This document shows positions 38,586 to 59,765 of a stretch of DNA of 64,000 nucleotides, piece after piece. Position numbers and translations under genes: made by a program. This DNA is from Aldrovandia affinis (lineage: Eukaryota > Chordata > Actinopteri > Notacanthiformes > Halosauridae). The notes below the pieces were generated by a model. That model ran no database searches. It had not been told where the DNA came from and worked only from the letters and a program-made list of their open reading frames with translations. The stretch is from contig JAINUG010000321.1 in the NCBI GenBank assembly GCA_029706075.1, positions 691,657 to 755,656 of the forward strand, in the 5' to 3' direction. Numbering within the stretch: the first letter of the stretch is position 1; each line of letters begins with the position of its first letter.

Positions 38586-40607
38586 TTATTCCCAGTCAGG
38601 CGGTAACAGAGTAAAACGAGTCTGAAAGTAGTCATACATGTCATTTGGAATAAAGCTCAACAGTGACCCAGTGTAGTAGATACATTCATTGGTATACTTC
38701 ACAATGTGAACTGCAAACAAAACAGGTCTTAGCAGAAATTAATAGTAGTACCATAGGTGATGTTAGCAGTAGTAGTAGCCTTATAGTAAAACACATTGCA
38801 GCAGTAGTAGTAGCCGTGTGGTAAAACATATTGCACTATCTTTAAGAAGATGCAATCTGTGCAATCTTCTTCACAGCATTGAAATGTATACAAGAACCTA
38901 CTCAGGTAAACCTGCTGCTCTACTTTAAATTGTACTAAAAAAACGAAACAAAGCGAGACAAATATTTGGAACGAAAAAATTAAGAAAAAAAACCCAGAAT
39001 GTGCAAAGTACCAGTGAGTCCAAGTTCTGCCGTGAGGTAAGCGTGAGGTGAGACTTCTTCAAGTCTCTATAGACAATAAATACATTTTAGCATGGCGCAC
39101 ACGTCAAACAATCAACCAATGCTATGGAAAATAACAGGCACATTAAAACATTGTAGACTTCCCACACGGCTCCAGGCTTCACGCAGGCCACGATCGAACC
39201 TTCTCATTGTCTGGAGGAGTTCAACGGCTGACAGAGATGGGAGTCTGTGGCTCCCACACATGGACCAGGCACCTACTGAACTGTCAACTCCAACCGTCGT
39301 GACAGTGAAGTAGTAACGAGCCACAGTTGCAGAGAGACCACACTGAGACCACCCTCCTGCAGGTGTTCAGACCCTCTCTAAACCATTAGCACTTAGGAAA
39401 GGGGCTAAACCGGTTCGATAGAAAACAACGACTAGTTGAATAAGGGGTTTGCCCGGGTGTACACTCTCAAGGGCCTGGCTTGCAAAGCTAGGGCAAACGC
39501 CGTAGCCCTCCAGGACTGGGGCTGTGTAGTCCTGCAGACGCTAGCCCCTTTTCGACTGTCAGAGCTCAACAGAGCTGGAACCCTTCCGGACTCATCTACA
39601 GCACATTTTCCACTGTCTTTTCTAGAAGTAAGCGGGGCTTACTCTACTCTACTCATGGGCCCCTGAGCCGAATGGGGACATTATTGGAACGCATATTTGT
39701 TTTTTAGCATAATCGAGAAGTATTGTACAATTTCTTTCCAGTCAACAGTGAGATACTACAGTTGTGAGAAGTCATGAGAAGGCATACATGTCATCACGAA
39801 TGAAGGAGTAGAAGCACACATGCAGCAGGAAGGCAAAGATGTGTTTTGTTTACCTCTGACCAGGCAGTACTGTGCATCTGCTCAATTTGTGAATAGCCAA
39901 ACATGTTCACAATAATTCTAGTTATTCAAGTTCTAACTGACTTGTATGCTACAGTGACTTTTGTTTCTCATAAATGTGTGCTATTCTTGGTGGGAGCTGG
40001 AGTGATTTCTGGAGTTCTCGTTAGAAAAGACAATGGAAACATACCAAGGCTTCCTGAGTGCAGGCTTGTGTTTCTGTCTAGAGTTCCTCAGCTTTAGCTC
40101 TGTTCAGTTCTGGGACTTATAGCCCCTAGTGGAAAGCCGGCTACTGTCCAGTAGCAGGGTTGAGTAGCCCTGCAGGCACTGTGGCCCTCTAGGACCAGGG
40201 TTGAGGGGCCCTGCAGACAATGTGGCCCTCCAGAACCAGGGTTCCATATCCATGTTTAAGTATAACAATCACAATGATGAGTCATCACTATTGAATATTA
40301 AAACCCTGCAGGTCCACCTTGGATCTCACTTTGTGAGTGTTACCCAGTTGACACAAAAAGCTTACTGACAGTACCATTATGTCCAAAAATCACAGTTCAT
40401 AGTGGCAGCTGGGTGATTATCAATTGATGTTCTACACGTACATCAGTTAAACACAAGTAAAATCTATGCAAATTATATTAGCAACACACACAACACTTTT
40501 TGTACAGTTAAACGCATACAAGTAAGTAAGGAAACATCAGACAAATCTCTCCTACCCTGCATGAGAAGCATGGTTCCTATGGAAACAACCACTAACACTT
40601 TTGCGAG
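38586..40607 (-). CDS. Unrecognised small protein, last two exons (candidate gene)
   Basis: Two minus-strand segments look like exons. The first is 40607-40556, preceded by 'ctctctttttcag' and followed by 'ggtaggag'. The second is 38710-38586, preceded by 'cctgttttgtttgcag' and ending in TAA. They join in phase (17 codons plus 1 nt, then 2 nt plus 40 codons) into a 58-residue stretch without stops. The first exon gives a hydrophobic, membrane-like segment 'LAKVLVVVSIGTMLLMQ'. The second gives 'HIVKYTNECIYYTG', 'SLLSFIPNDMYDYFQ' and a terminus 'LLPPDWE'. Poly(A) signals follow. I do not recognise the protein. No start exon was found: it could lie in or beyond agtrap. The donor (GTAGGA) is weak. 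It could also be a chance pairing, but the acceptors, phase and poly(A) signal together favour a gene. Confidence 0.5.
38711..40555. other. Intron of the candidate gene, no further exon seen
   Basis: This contains scattered 'gccctccaggaccagggtt'-type phrases near 39500 and 40180-40240, which look like old repeat fragments. No conserved coding segment was recognised. Confidence 0.4.
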
Positions 40608-40664
40608 CTGAAAAAGAGAGAGACTAAGACATGAGGCTGAACAGGAAAAAGGATATTCATATGT

Positions 40665-40800
40665 GCAACAATAAGGGCATGGCAGAGTTTTCTATGTGCT
40701 ACAATAGGGGCGTGGCAGATTCCTATGTGCTACAATAGGGGCGTGGCAGAGACTCCTATGTGCTACAATAGGGGCGTGGCAGGGAGGGCATGGCATATAT
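40665..40800. repeat. Short minisatellite, ~38-43 bp unit
   Basis: 'ctatgtgctacaataggggc' plus 'gtggcaga' occurs three times, with a fourth diverged copy at the left ('gtgcaacaataagggcatgg'). Confidence 0.9.
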
Positions 40801-41400
40801 TCTTATATGTTACTGCAAGAGCATGAAATGTATTCTCATATCCTACAGTATGACAATAGGATATATTCATATGGTATAGATATGGTATAGATACTTGTGT
40901 ATGTACAAGAATATTTCTTTACTCAGAAACCCACACATTTATCACACTGAATATAGAAAATGAACAACAGCTTACTAAGAAAAAAAAACGGAACACTTAC
41001 TGCCAACAAGACATGCTATTTTTTAACTAACCGTATCACTTCATGAAATTGATGATCCAGATTGAAATAGTGTTGTTTTACAATTTCTTGGAAGTGCTTT
41101 TTAAGGAAGCCTATTCGAGCACACAAATTTTAATATTTACACAATTCACTGCATGTGGCAAAAATGACAAAACTTTTCTTTTCCAATTGTGTACGGTGGA
41201 TAAATTGCCAACATTGTATTGTGCCTTGAAGCGAAGTGAGACCCAAGGCTGTATAGGTATGCTGAGGTTATAACATGGTAAAACGTGCACACGCTGTGTC
41301 CATGTCGGACATTTTTCTTTCGCGCCCGAATGAAAGTGCACCGTTCAGAATGACCTTTTCATATTTTCACCTGCCGTCCAGCTTGAGGAAAAGGAAGATA

Positions 41401-41406
41401 TTTATT
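41401..41406 (-). terminator. agtrap: agtrap poly(A) signal
   Basis: AATAAA on the minus strand lies about 145 nt downstream of the agtrap stop codon at 41551-41553. Confidence 0.6.
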
Positions 41407-41550
41407 TCAGGGGGAAAAATTGTACAGGGTACATACCGAACACCTTCACCGATTTCCCCCCCCCCCCCAAAAAAAAACAAACATGTAAGACACCTTGGCC
41501 TGCCCACAAATAGCCCTCACCCAGCCCCTGCACGCTCCCCCGTGCCTCTC

Positions 41551-52629
<11,079 letters not shown>

Positions 52630-54552
52630 ATTAATTAAGACTTTGCTACGTCCCCTCGGCTTTTATGATTTCCACATTCAAAAGTACAGGACCGGGATAC
52701 TTTTTCCTGCTGAAGTTTCTGACCCCTCCTCAGGCCGAGCAGAAAACACAAACCATGTGACTCCAGCCTGACTGCCTACACGTGACTGTGCGCCTCCCTT
52801 CCGCCCCACATGACCCTAACATCAGAGGCAACATGACCTCACTAATCAGTTCTAAAATATCGTTAGAAAGATTCAGGCAAGGAATGTTCCATACCTTTGT
52901 ATTATAACGTGTTATATATTGTAACGTGATAACTGACAACTATGTTTTCAGTCCTCAAGGACAATATTGTCTGGAAGGGTTCATTAGTGTTCATTAATGT
53001 CTTGCATTGTACCATTTAGTGGGTGTTGAATAAAGGCATCAAAAGTTTACCATTGAATTGACAAATGCTGGTCCTCAACCACAGGATGATTATTTTAGGG
53101 GGCTTTGAGATTAAAAGGTTTGAGAACCCCCTGTGTTAGACAAAGTAGTCTGGTGTTGTGGGTCACAGCCTGTATGCTGATGTGGTATGTGTCTCTCCTC
53201 TCTCACACCTTGCTGGCAAAGCACCCTTGCACTGTGTGACACAAACATGGCAGATGGAAAACAGCCTGCGGCTCCAAACATGACTAGTTTGAATGCACAG
53301 CCAGTAACTCTCTGGTAACCATGGCTTACTCACCACACAATGAGATACTTTATTTTTTATTTTATGTATGTATGTTTTATTTATTTAAATATACTCCGGT
53401 TTAGTTTGCCTGCGGCATTAATGAAGCTGTTATTCAAAATATGAAAATGAATATTTTCCTCACATGAGTCTAGTTGGATTTTTTCTCTTTTTTTTTTCTT
53501 TTGCAAAATAATGTACAATAGCTCCTACATTATGTAACAAATGTTATCAATAACAACCCCTGATGGCAACTATGCATTAATGTACACCGGAGCTAAACAG
53601 GAAACAGAGAAGAGTCCACACCTCTAGGTTTACAGCTGCCAATCAAGTGCAAGGTTGTCAAATTGTACATTTAATATCATTTGTAAATATTACTATAGAG
53701 CAGTGAGGAATGGTGATTAATGAACTGTATTCTGGGTCTGAGGGTTCTGAGTCTCCAAGGCAAAGCCATTTTACCCTCAAGCAAAGTATTTCACCTGAAA
53801 TAATCATAATGCTGTCATAAAGTACTTTTTTAAACAAAAAGGTTGTTGCTTTATTTTAACCCGTTTTTAACCCTTTTCTCCAAACTTGAAATGTCCAATT
53901 GTACTTTTAGGCTGGTTACATTGCTCACAAGCAATTCCATAAATTCAGGACAAGAGGAGCTTGTCAGACAAGCAATCTCTTCTGAAACGCTTGCAGACAG
54001 CTTTTTGCAGTCAGTTTTTCAGTCCGCCGGCTGCGATGAAGTCATTGCTTCAGAGTACACTTCGTACACAACTGGCACAAGCAGCAGAGAAGGTCACTGA
54101 TGCATGATGAGACACAGCGATGAGAAACCCACTGGCTAAAGCCCTAACCCTCCCCGGGTGACAATATGACCAATCATGCTCTGCCCTGCAGGGCTGCTGG
54201 CCATGGTCAACACTGGCACGATACCGATTTGATACCAGACTGTGTGGCCCGTCCACATACCAGCATAGTGTCTCAACAGGATGAGCCACCTGGCAACCCC
54301 CCATAATGCACTTTTCATAACGTAGGTGGACGTACAACAGTGCCTAGAGGGGTCAGCTCACATGGGAGAGATAATCCTTCCCAAAATGCAATTCAGAGCC
54401 TCTGGTCTTCCATTCAGAAACACAGAACATAGCAGCAGCTTCATTTTTTATGTTTCAGGAAGTGTTCAGATTGGTTCAGACTGTGCAGACTGGTGTTTGG
54501 GCCTTCCTGAGGAAATGGCAGAGTTTCTGATGGGTTCCGTTGAGGAAGTGCA
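52630..54552. other. agtrap 5' flank and intergenic
   Basis: A CACGTG E-box lies at 52779-52784, about 150 bp before the agtrap ATG. Beyond that the stretch is AT-rich, with T runs near 53480 and no recognised gene. Confidence 0.45.
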
Positions 54553-54702
54553 TAATAATAATACGTTTATTTATAGAGCACCTTTCCAGCTACGAGCACA
54601 AGGTGCTTGACAAAAGACAACAAAAGACAATAAAAGCAAAACATGACCATGGATACTAAGTATGCAAATATAAAAAGTAAAACACATAACAAAATAAAAG
54701 CC
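54553..54702. mobile_element. LINE/SINE 3' end repeat, split by LTR element
   Basis: 'tttatttatagagcaccttt' and 'caaggtgcttgacaaaagac' are the common fish LINE-type 3' phrase, also seen near 8075. Its end 'gcaaatataaaaagtaaaac' (54664 on) is repeated directly after the right LTR at 57976. Confidence 0.6.
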
Positions 54703-55134
54703 CCTATTTAAAGGGCTGAATCCCATCACACTTGGAGAGGAGTAGGAACGTGTGTGGGAAGGAGTTGCTGAGTGTGTTTGTAAGAGTGAGTACTGTGAAG
54801 TCTATTGACCAGCCAGTATTTGGAGAAAGAGTGTTTTGGTGTGTTTTTGTGTGTGAAATTGGATTGTTTTGAGGACCCCCTTTGGATTGACTACGGACTG
54901 GATAACGGAATTGACCTGGATAACGGAACTGGATTTTGGACACTGACAACGAGATAAAGATTGCGGACTTTGTGTTTGTATTCCCCCGAATACCCTGCCC
55001 TTTGTTTTGTGTAGTGTTTGTCAATAAGATTATTAGTTTAATAAATTATCATTTTGTTTTGAATACTGCCTCCTCTGTGTTCTTTAACTTGCCTACGCCC
55101 TCTGCAAGGTCTGTGAGTGTCGCCCAACCCCTGG
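54703..55134 (+). repeat. Left LTR copy
   Basis: It begins 'CCTATTTAAAGGG' (TATA-like), has AATAAA at about 55038-55043 for 3' processing, and ends 'gcccaacccctgg'. The sequence continues '...ggacaccaca' just before the primer-binding site. It aligns without gaps to 57540-57971. Confidence 0.9.
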
Positions 55135-55146
55135 GGACACCACATA

Positions 55147-55163
55147 TGGTGGAGAATGCGGGC
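55147..55163 (+). other. tRNA-Ala-type primer-binding site
   Basis: TGGTGGAGAATGCGGGC is, from memory, the complement of the CCA end and acceptor stem of a vertebrate tRNA-Ala (AGC). It lies 12 nt beyond the repeat, where minus-strand DNA synthesis of an LTR element starts. Confidence 0.65.
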
Positions 55164-55199
55164 AGAGGGCATCACTTACAGACAAGAGGAGGTAGTACA

Positions 55200-55625
55200 A
55201 TGGAAAAAAAATTAAATATGGAGCTTTTGAACCCAGAGTGGATGTTGGACCCAAAAATCTTCTCCTGGCTAGAGAGCGATGGGAGAAGACACCTGTCACT
55301 CGATCAACGTGAGGTGATTGTGGATTTCTTAAAGATGTCAGAGCACACCCAAAGACGGACACTGGAACGGTGCCCTCTTTTCTTGATGACGAGCCTGGCT
55401 GCCGTGTCCGAAGTCGTGAGGGTGATGCACCAGGAGACTTGGGACAAGGAGCTGGCACAAAGTGAAACCCACCAATACCTATGCTGCCTGGGATATGGGC
55501 ATCAACCCAGTGAGTGCTTCTGGAAGGGAGAAGTTGGCTGGGAAGACCCAAAGAAGGTAGCCCAGGACTACGCCTGCTCGGTGGCGCCCCCTAAAGAAAA
55601 CAGGAAAAACTCAAGTAGGTCATAA
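55200..55625 (+). pseudogene. LTR-element ORF, N-terminal (gag-like, zinc-knuckle-like) part
   Basis: The ATG at 55200 opens 141 codons starting MEKKLNMELLNPEWML. Residues about 40-85 are helical and capsid-like in character. 'CCLGYGHQPSECFW' has the C-x4-H-x4-C spacing of a retroviral zinc knuckle, but the first cysteine of the CCHC pattern is not in place. A TAA at 55623-55625 stops the frame, and the same frame is open again just downstream (55650), so the stop may be recent. In gag proteins this region packs RNA; for this element that is inference. Confidence 0.6.
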
Positions 55626-55649
55626 AAGCCACATACAAGTGAGGCCGAG

Positions 55650-56433
55650 ATGGCAGAGAGATGTACTGTTTTGGAGTCGGCTTTAGGAGAGGCGCAAGCT
55701 TTAAGGAAGATCCAGGAGGAAGAGATGGCAAACCTAAAGCAGCATTGGGATGACCAAAAGAAAGACCTGGTGAAGAACCAGAGGCGGGCTTCCATTGTTG
55801 AGGACCGATGGAGAGTGACACTCCAGGAGGTTCAAGAACTACAGGGTGAATTAGTGTGCACAAGCCAGAGAAAAGAATGCTCAGACTGAACTGATTGGGA
55901 AGAAAACAGAGTTGGAGAACTCAGAGGAGCGCCACCTACTGGCAGTGGGGAAACTGATGGAGGAGCACAGCAACTCCCTGAGAGTGCTGGGAATCATGGC
56001 TGGGGAGATGGAGAAGGACAAAGCATCCCTTGGCGATGAAGTGAGGCAGGTAGAGGCCCACAACCTGGCACTCGAAGAAAAGGTAAGAAACCTAACACAG
56101 ATGTTGGACAAGAAGCATCTGCAGTGTCTGGACATCCAGGAGTCCCAGGACCAGGCTAAAGAGGAATATGCCAGGGCCTTGAGGGATGTACAGACCAGGC
56201 TCCTCCAGAAGGAGGCGGAGCTAAGGAGAGAAGCGGAGAACCATGCATCTGAGGTGGAGCAACTCCGGAGCCAAGCGGAGCAGGAGAGCGAGGGAAGGCG
56301 GGAGCTGGAGGCTCAGCTGCAAGAGGTGAGGACCCAACTACAAGAACAAGCAAGGCAGCTGGAAGAGCTCCCTCTACTGCGAGAGGAAGTGCAGGTCTTA
56401 ACTGAGAGGCTGGACCAAAAAGAAGCCCAGTAG
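55650..56433 (+). pseudogene. LTR-element ORF, long coiled-coil part
   Basis: Frame 55650-55889 ('LGEAQALRKIQEEEMANLKQ') continues as frame 55912-56433 ('RLLQKEAELRREAENHASEV', 'LEAQLQEVRTQLQEQARQLE') after a one-base shift near 55863. Leu and Glu/Gln/Lys heptads run for about 230 residues, so the product is a continuous coiled coil. A TAG at 56431-56433 ends it; the frame is open again beyond. Automatic annotation could mislabel it as golgin or myosin. Neither breakage point is shared with a visible deletion, which suggests recent decay. Confidence 0.6.
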
Positions 56434-56514
56434 CGGGCCATAGAGAAGTCTTGTTGCGAGGTTTTAAAAATGTAAACCACAACTCTGCTTGATCTGCAAA
56501 GGCAACTGGAAGAG

Positions 56515-56883
56515 GTGAGTGAGGAACTTCAGTGTACGAAATGTGTTCCTGTCACCAAAGACGCTAGCACACAGGTGGAGGCCTCGCAGCCAGTGGAGCT
56601 GACCGTAGACAATGACCAGACGGAGTGGAATAGATGGTCCTCAGTCCCTCTCAGCCTGCCGGATCTTGGAGGGGAACTGGAGGAGCAGGATGCTGAGGAG
56701 AACCTATGGTGGGACCATAGTTTTGAGGAAGGTCTCCTAGTTATGCCTGATGAGGTCTTGTTGAACACCCAACCCTCTTCTGATGTGGTGAGTCCATCTC
56801 CGTCAAAGTTGAAAAGACCGAAAAGAAAAGCGAAGATTAGAAGGTTTCGCCAGAAGAGAAATGGGAAACAAAACAGGCTGTGA
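56515..56883 (+). pseudogene. LTR-element ORF, acidic segment and basic C-terminus
   Basis: It is in the same frame as the preceding coiled coil. An acidic, Trp-containing section ('LGGELEEQDAEENLWWDHSF') is followed by a strongly basic end ('KLKRPKRKAKIRRFRQKRN') that could bind nucleic acid or act as a nuclear signal. The stop is a TGA at 56881-56883. No enzyme motif. Confidence 0.5.
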
Positions 56884-57539
56884 TGTAAAGGAAAGGAACA
56901 TGGGAAATGCATATGGAGAGGAAATGTAAATGTGGAGAAGAGTTTCAGGGATAAAACTAATCACGTGTTGGAGAGCGTGTTTTCCCCAGTTACCCCACCT
57001 GACCCCCTGGAAGCAAAAGGGAAGGAAAGGCCAAAGAATGGACTAAGGAGTAAAAGGCTACAACAAGGTCACCAGATTCCCAAACGGCACAAAGTGCACT
57101 GGCGGAGCCATGGAACGTTGGTGAAGCCCAGAGCCCAAGGGGTGATTGCCTGGTCCATGAAGCCCAGAGCCAGTACCCACATGTGGCCAGTTGGGGGCAG
57201 ACACGGTGAGCAACTTTCGCCATTTCCTAACGGCTTGCAGACGTTTTTTCAGACGGTGAATGGAGAGGGAATCTGGACATTTGATCCTGGCGGAGCACTG
57301 CCTGAGTGGACCTGGAGAGGGGGGCCCTCCTGGTGGCCGCTGGACATAGGCCGCTCAGCCCTCCCGAGGTCAGAGCTGAGGAGGACGGTGTGTGGCAGCC
57401 CAAGGGGCTGCACAAGGAAATGGCTGCCGGGTCCTCCGTCACATGGGAGCCAAAACACTACATTTCCCAGCAGGCCACAGTCACACCTGAGCAAAGAAAA
57501 GGCAATGGGACTAACGAACAGCTGAAGGCCATTTCAAGG
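56884..57539 (+). other. LTR-element interior downstream of the ORF
   Basis: No pol motif is seen. A purine-rich 'gagcaaagaaaaggcaatgg' at about 57489-57508 could be the polypurine tract, which would put the true left edge of the right LTR at the TG near 57506. The 198-codon frame here has no recognisable domain. Confidence 0.45.
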
Positions 57540-57971
57540 CCTATTTAAAGGTCTGATTCCCATCACACTTGGAGAGGAGTAGGAACGTGTGTGGGAAGGA
57601 GTTGCTGAGTGTGTTTGTATGAGTGAGTACTGTGAAGTCTATTGATCAGCCAGTATTTGGAGAAAGAGTGTTTTGGTGTGTTTTTGTGTGTGAAATTGGA
57701 TTGTTTTGAGGACCCCCTTTGGATTGACTACGGACTGGATAACGGAATTGGCCTGGATAACAGAACTGGATTTTGGACACTGACAACGAGATAAAGATTG
57801 CGGACTTTGTGTTTGTATTCCCCCGAATACCCCGCTCTTTGTTTTGTGTAGTGTTTGTCAATAAGATTATTAGTTTAATAAATTATCATTTTGTTTTGAA
57901 TACTGCCTCCTCTGTGTTCTTTAACTTGCCTATGCCCTCTCCAAGGTCCGTGAGTGTCGCCCAACCCCTGG
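57540..57971 (+). repeat. Right LTR copy
   Basis: A gap-free match to 54703-55134. It stops at 'cccaacccctgg', about 12 bases short of the 'ggacaccaca' end shown by the left copy, and is followed at once by 'atacgcaaatataaaaagta', a repeat of the left flank. Confidence 0.9.
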
Positions 57972-59765
57972 ATACGCAAATATAAAAAGTAAAACAAGTT
58001 TTTAAAAAATAATAACAAAATATATATATATATTGTGTGTCATGCTTGTGAGCTTTCAATGAACAGTGTTATTGCCTGTGTGCCGAACCCCTGGTTTGTA
58101 AAAATATGCAATTTCACCTAGCCAATGAAAAATTGATTGACCCAGTGCTCTCCTATGGATGAGAAAGAGAGGGGGAGGGAGGAAGGCAGGGAGACTGGGA
58201 AGAAAATAAGTATTGGCACCTAAGTATATTGCCATCTGTCAAAATGACATACACTAAATTAAACATTGAAATCATTTTCAATATAGTTTTGAGGAGAGAG
58301 GAGACAGGAGGGAGTGCCATGAGGAGAGAGGAGAGAGTCTCCCTAGCTATGCATGTGAACCAAAAATAACGAAATAACTCAGCGGATCAACAACAGTGAA
58401 TGACGATGGACGGGAAGGAAACTTCCCATAATTATTACCTAACCTCAACAGACCTGAGCATCACGTGAGAGCTGTGAAGTTGGTTCGTCGGTCACTTTCA
58501 CACACGTTACAAACACATTTGCATCACACTGCCCGCGCATCAACAAAAGATGACACCATCGCTCTTGAAACAATCCCTCACAACAGTTAATGTTCTCACA
58601 ACAACACGGAAACACTGTGGCAACATACCACATGATAACAAAGTTATCTACTGTATGTACTGTATGTAAGTAAAATTGTAAAATGATAGTTCCAAGAAAG
58701 ACCATTTGAAGTAGCGTTTAATGATGAAATCAGAATCACAAAAAACCCTGACTTTAACAATACAGATTTTGAGACCAAGACGCCATCTGGAGCACAGACG
58801 GGTTAAGGAGGAGGAACACGTTCATGATGCCATGATCACAACTAAATAGTTAACATAACAAACATAGTCCCTTTGAAGCCCCTCTAAAAATCCAACAGAT
58901 TATCTACCATCCCATAACACATAAGTAACATGTGATCAAATGTCAAATTAAAAACGCATATAAATATTCGTTTTTTAAAAGGGTACAACATACACTGCAT
59001 CCTTTGTATTACAAAATATGTCCACTATATCCACTTCGATACAGTACGCGCATGCTTTTTTTAGGCATGTCGTAAAGTGCATTGCTAAGCATGATCTACA
59101 GCATATGCATACTGCATATGTGAAAGTGGAGACAACTAATACACTCGGTGTAGTGTATTATGACATACATTAAAAGAATATTCCTTGTATTTTTTCATGT
59201 AATACTTGACCAGGTACTGTGTTGGCCCCTTGCTGGTTATTATGGGGGTTAATAGCTCTGCTTGAACACACAATAGCCTGGAGGTGATCTCACTGTGCAG
59301 CACTATGACCAAAAACAGTCTCCACCTGACCCCACCTCAACATAGACCCCCCCAACCCCAACCACCTGCCCAACCTGGGCATCATGGGAGTCAAATGCAC
59401 ATTGCAGAGAATGAAGAAGAAGAAATGAGCCTCCTGTCCCCTTTTACATCGACGCAGTACCACAAACACAGGAGGACTGTCAAGCTCAACAACAAGACGA
59501 TCTTAAAAACACAGTAAAAAGATCAGTTCTGAAAAAACTAACTGAGCGAATCAATTCTTGTAAGACATATCAGTGTGCATGTACATAGCAGCGCGGCAGT
59601 CAAGACAGAAGGACATAAGCGTGCAGACACTGCTTCTGCGTCGGTCTGATGTTCAATGCATGTGTGTGCCATTATTGTGCTGTGGACGGGATACAGACAA
59701 TAGACAGGTCTCTGGGGAGGCTGTGCTCTTTTTCTGCAGCGTTCCCCCTCGTCCGCCCAGCTCTC
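57972..59765. other. Intergenic and probable draxin 3'UTR
   Basis: No gene was recognised. A GGAGAGAG-rich patch lies at 58160-58340. The part nearest 59765 is presumably draxin 3'UTR, but no clear poly(A) signal could be assigned. Confidence 0.45.

Larger units (their letters stand above)
40608..41550. other. Between candidate gene exon and agtrap 3' end
   Basis: This includes the agtrap 3'UTR at about 41400-41550 and the minisatellite at 40665-40800. Otherwise AT-rich without recognised features. Confidence 0.45.
54703..57971 (+). mobile_element. Young LTR retrotransposon without pol, gag-like coiled-coil ORF
   Basis: Two 432-bp direct repeats with about 11 mismatches (97.5 percent) bracket 2.4 kb. 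A tRNA primer-binding site follows the first repeat. The interior encodes a zinc-knuckle-like plus coiled-coil frame and then a basic C-terminus. No protease, reverse transcriptase, RNase H or integrase motif is visible, so it must be mobilised in trans. Outer edges are atypical: the left repeat lacks sequence before its TATA box, and the right repeat lacks the last ~12 bases before the expected LTR end. The flanks carry a ~24-bp duplication rather than the usual 4-6 bp. It resembles non-autonomous TRIM/TR-GAG-type elements; family unknown. Confidence 0.8.

Noticed and set aside
39092-39324. Opposed 70-codon frames on both strands
   Set aside because: No recognisable domain or convincing pair of splice sites. 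Treated as intronic background.
39841-39915. Possible start exon (ATG at about 39904 to a GTAAAC donor at about 39853)
   Set aside because: It lies between the two candidate exons in the wrong order, and joining it to 38710 gives an immediate stop. No support.
55650-56433. Host golgin or myosin-like gene
   Set aside because: The coiled coil lies between 97-percent-identical LTRs, next to a primer-binding site, with no introns. It belongs to the mobile element.
56932-57525. 198-codon frame as a real C-terminal protein of the LTR element
   Set aside because: It is in the same frame as the coiled-coil ORF but beyond a TGA, with Pro/Trp/Gly-rich sequence and no domain. Probably open by chance, so only noted as interior.
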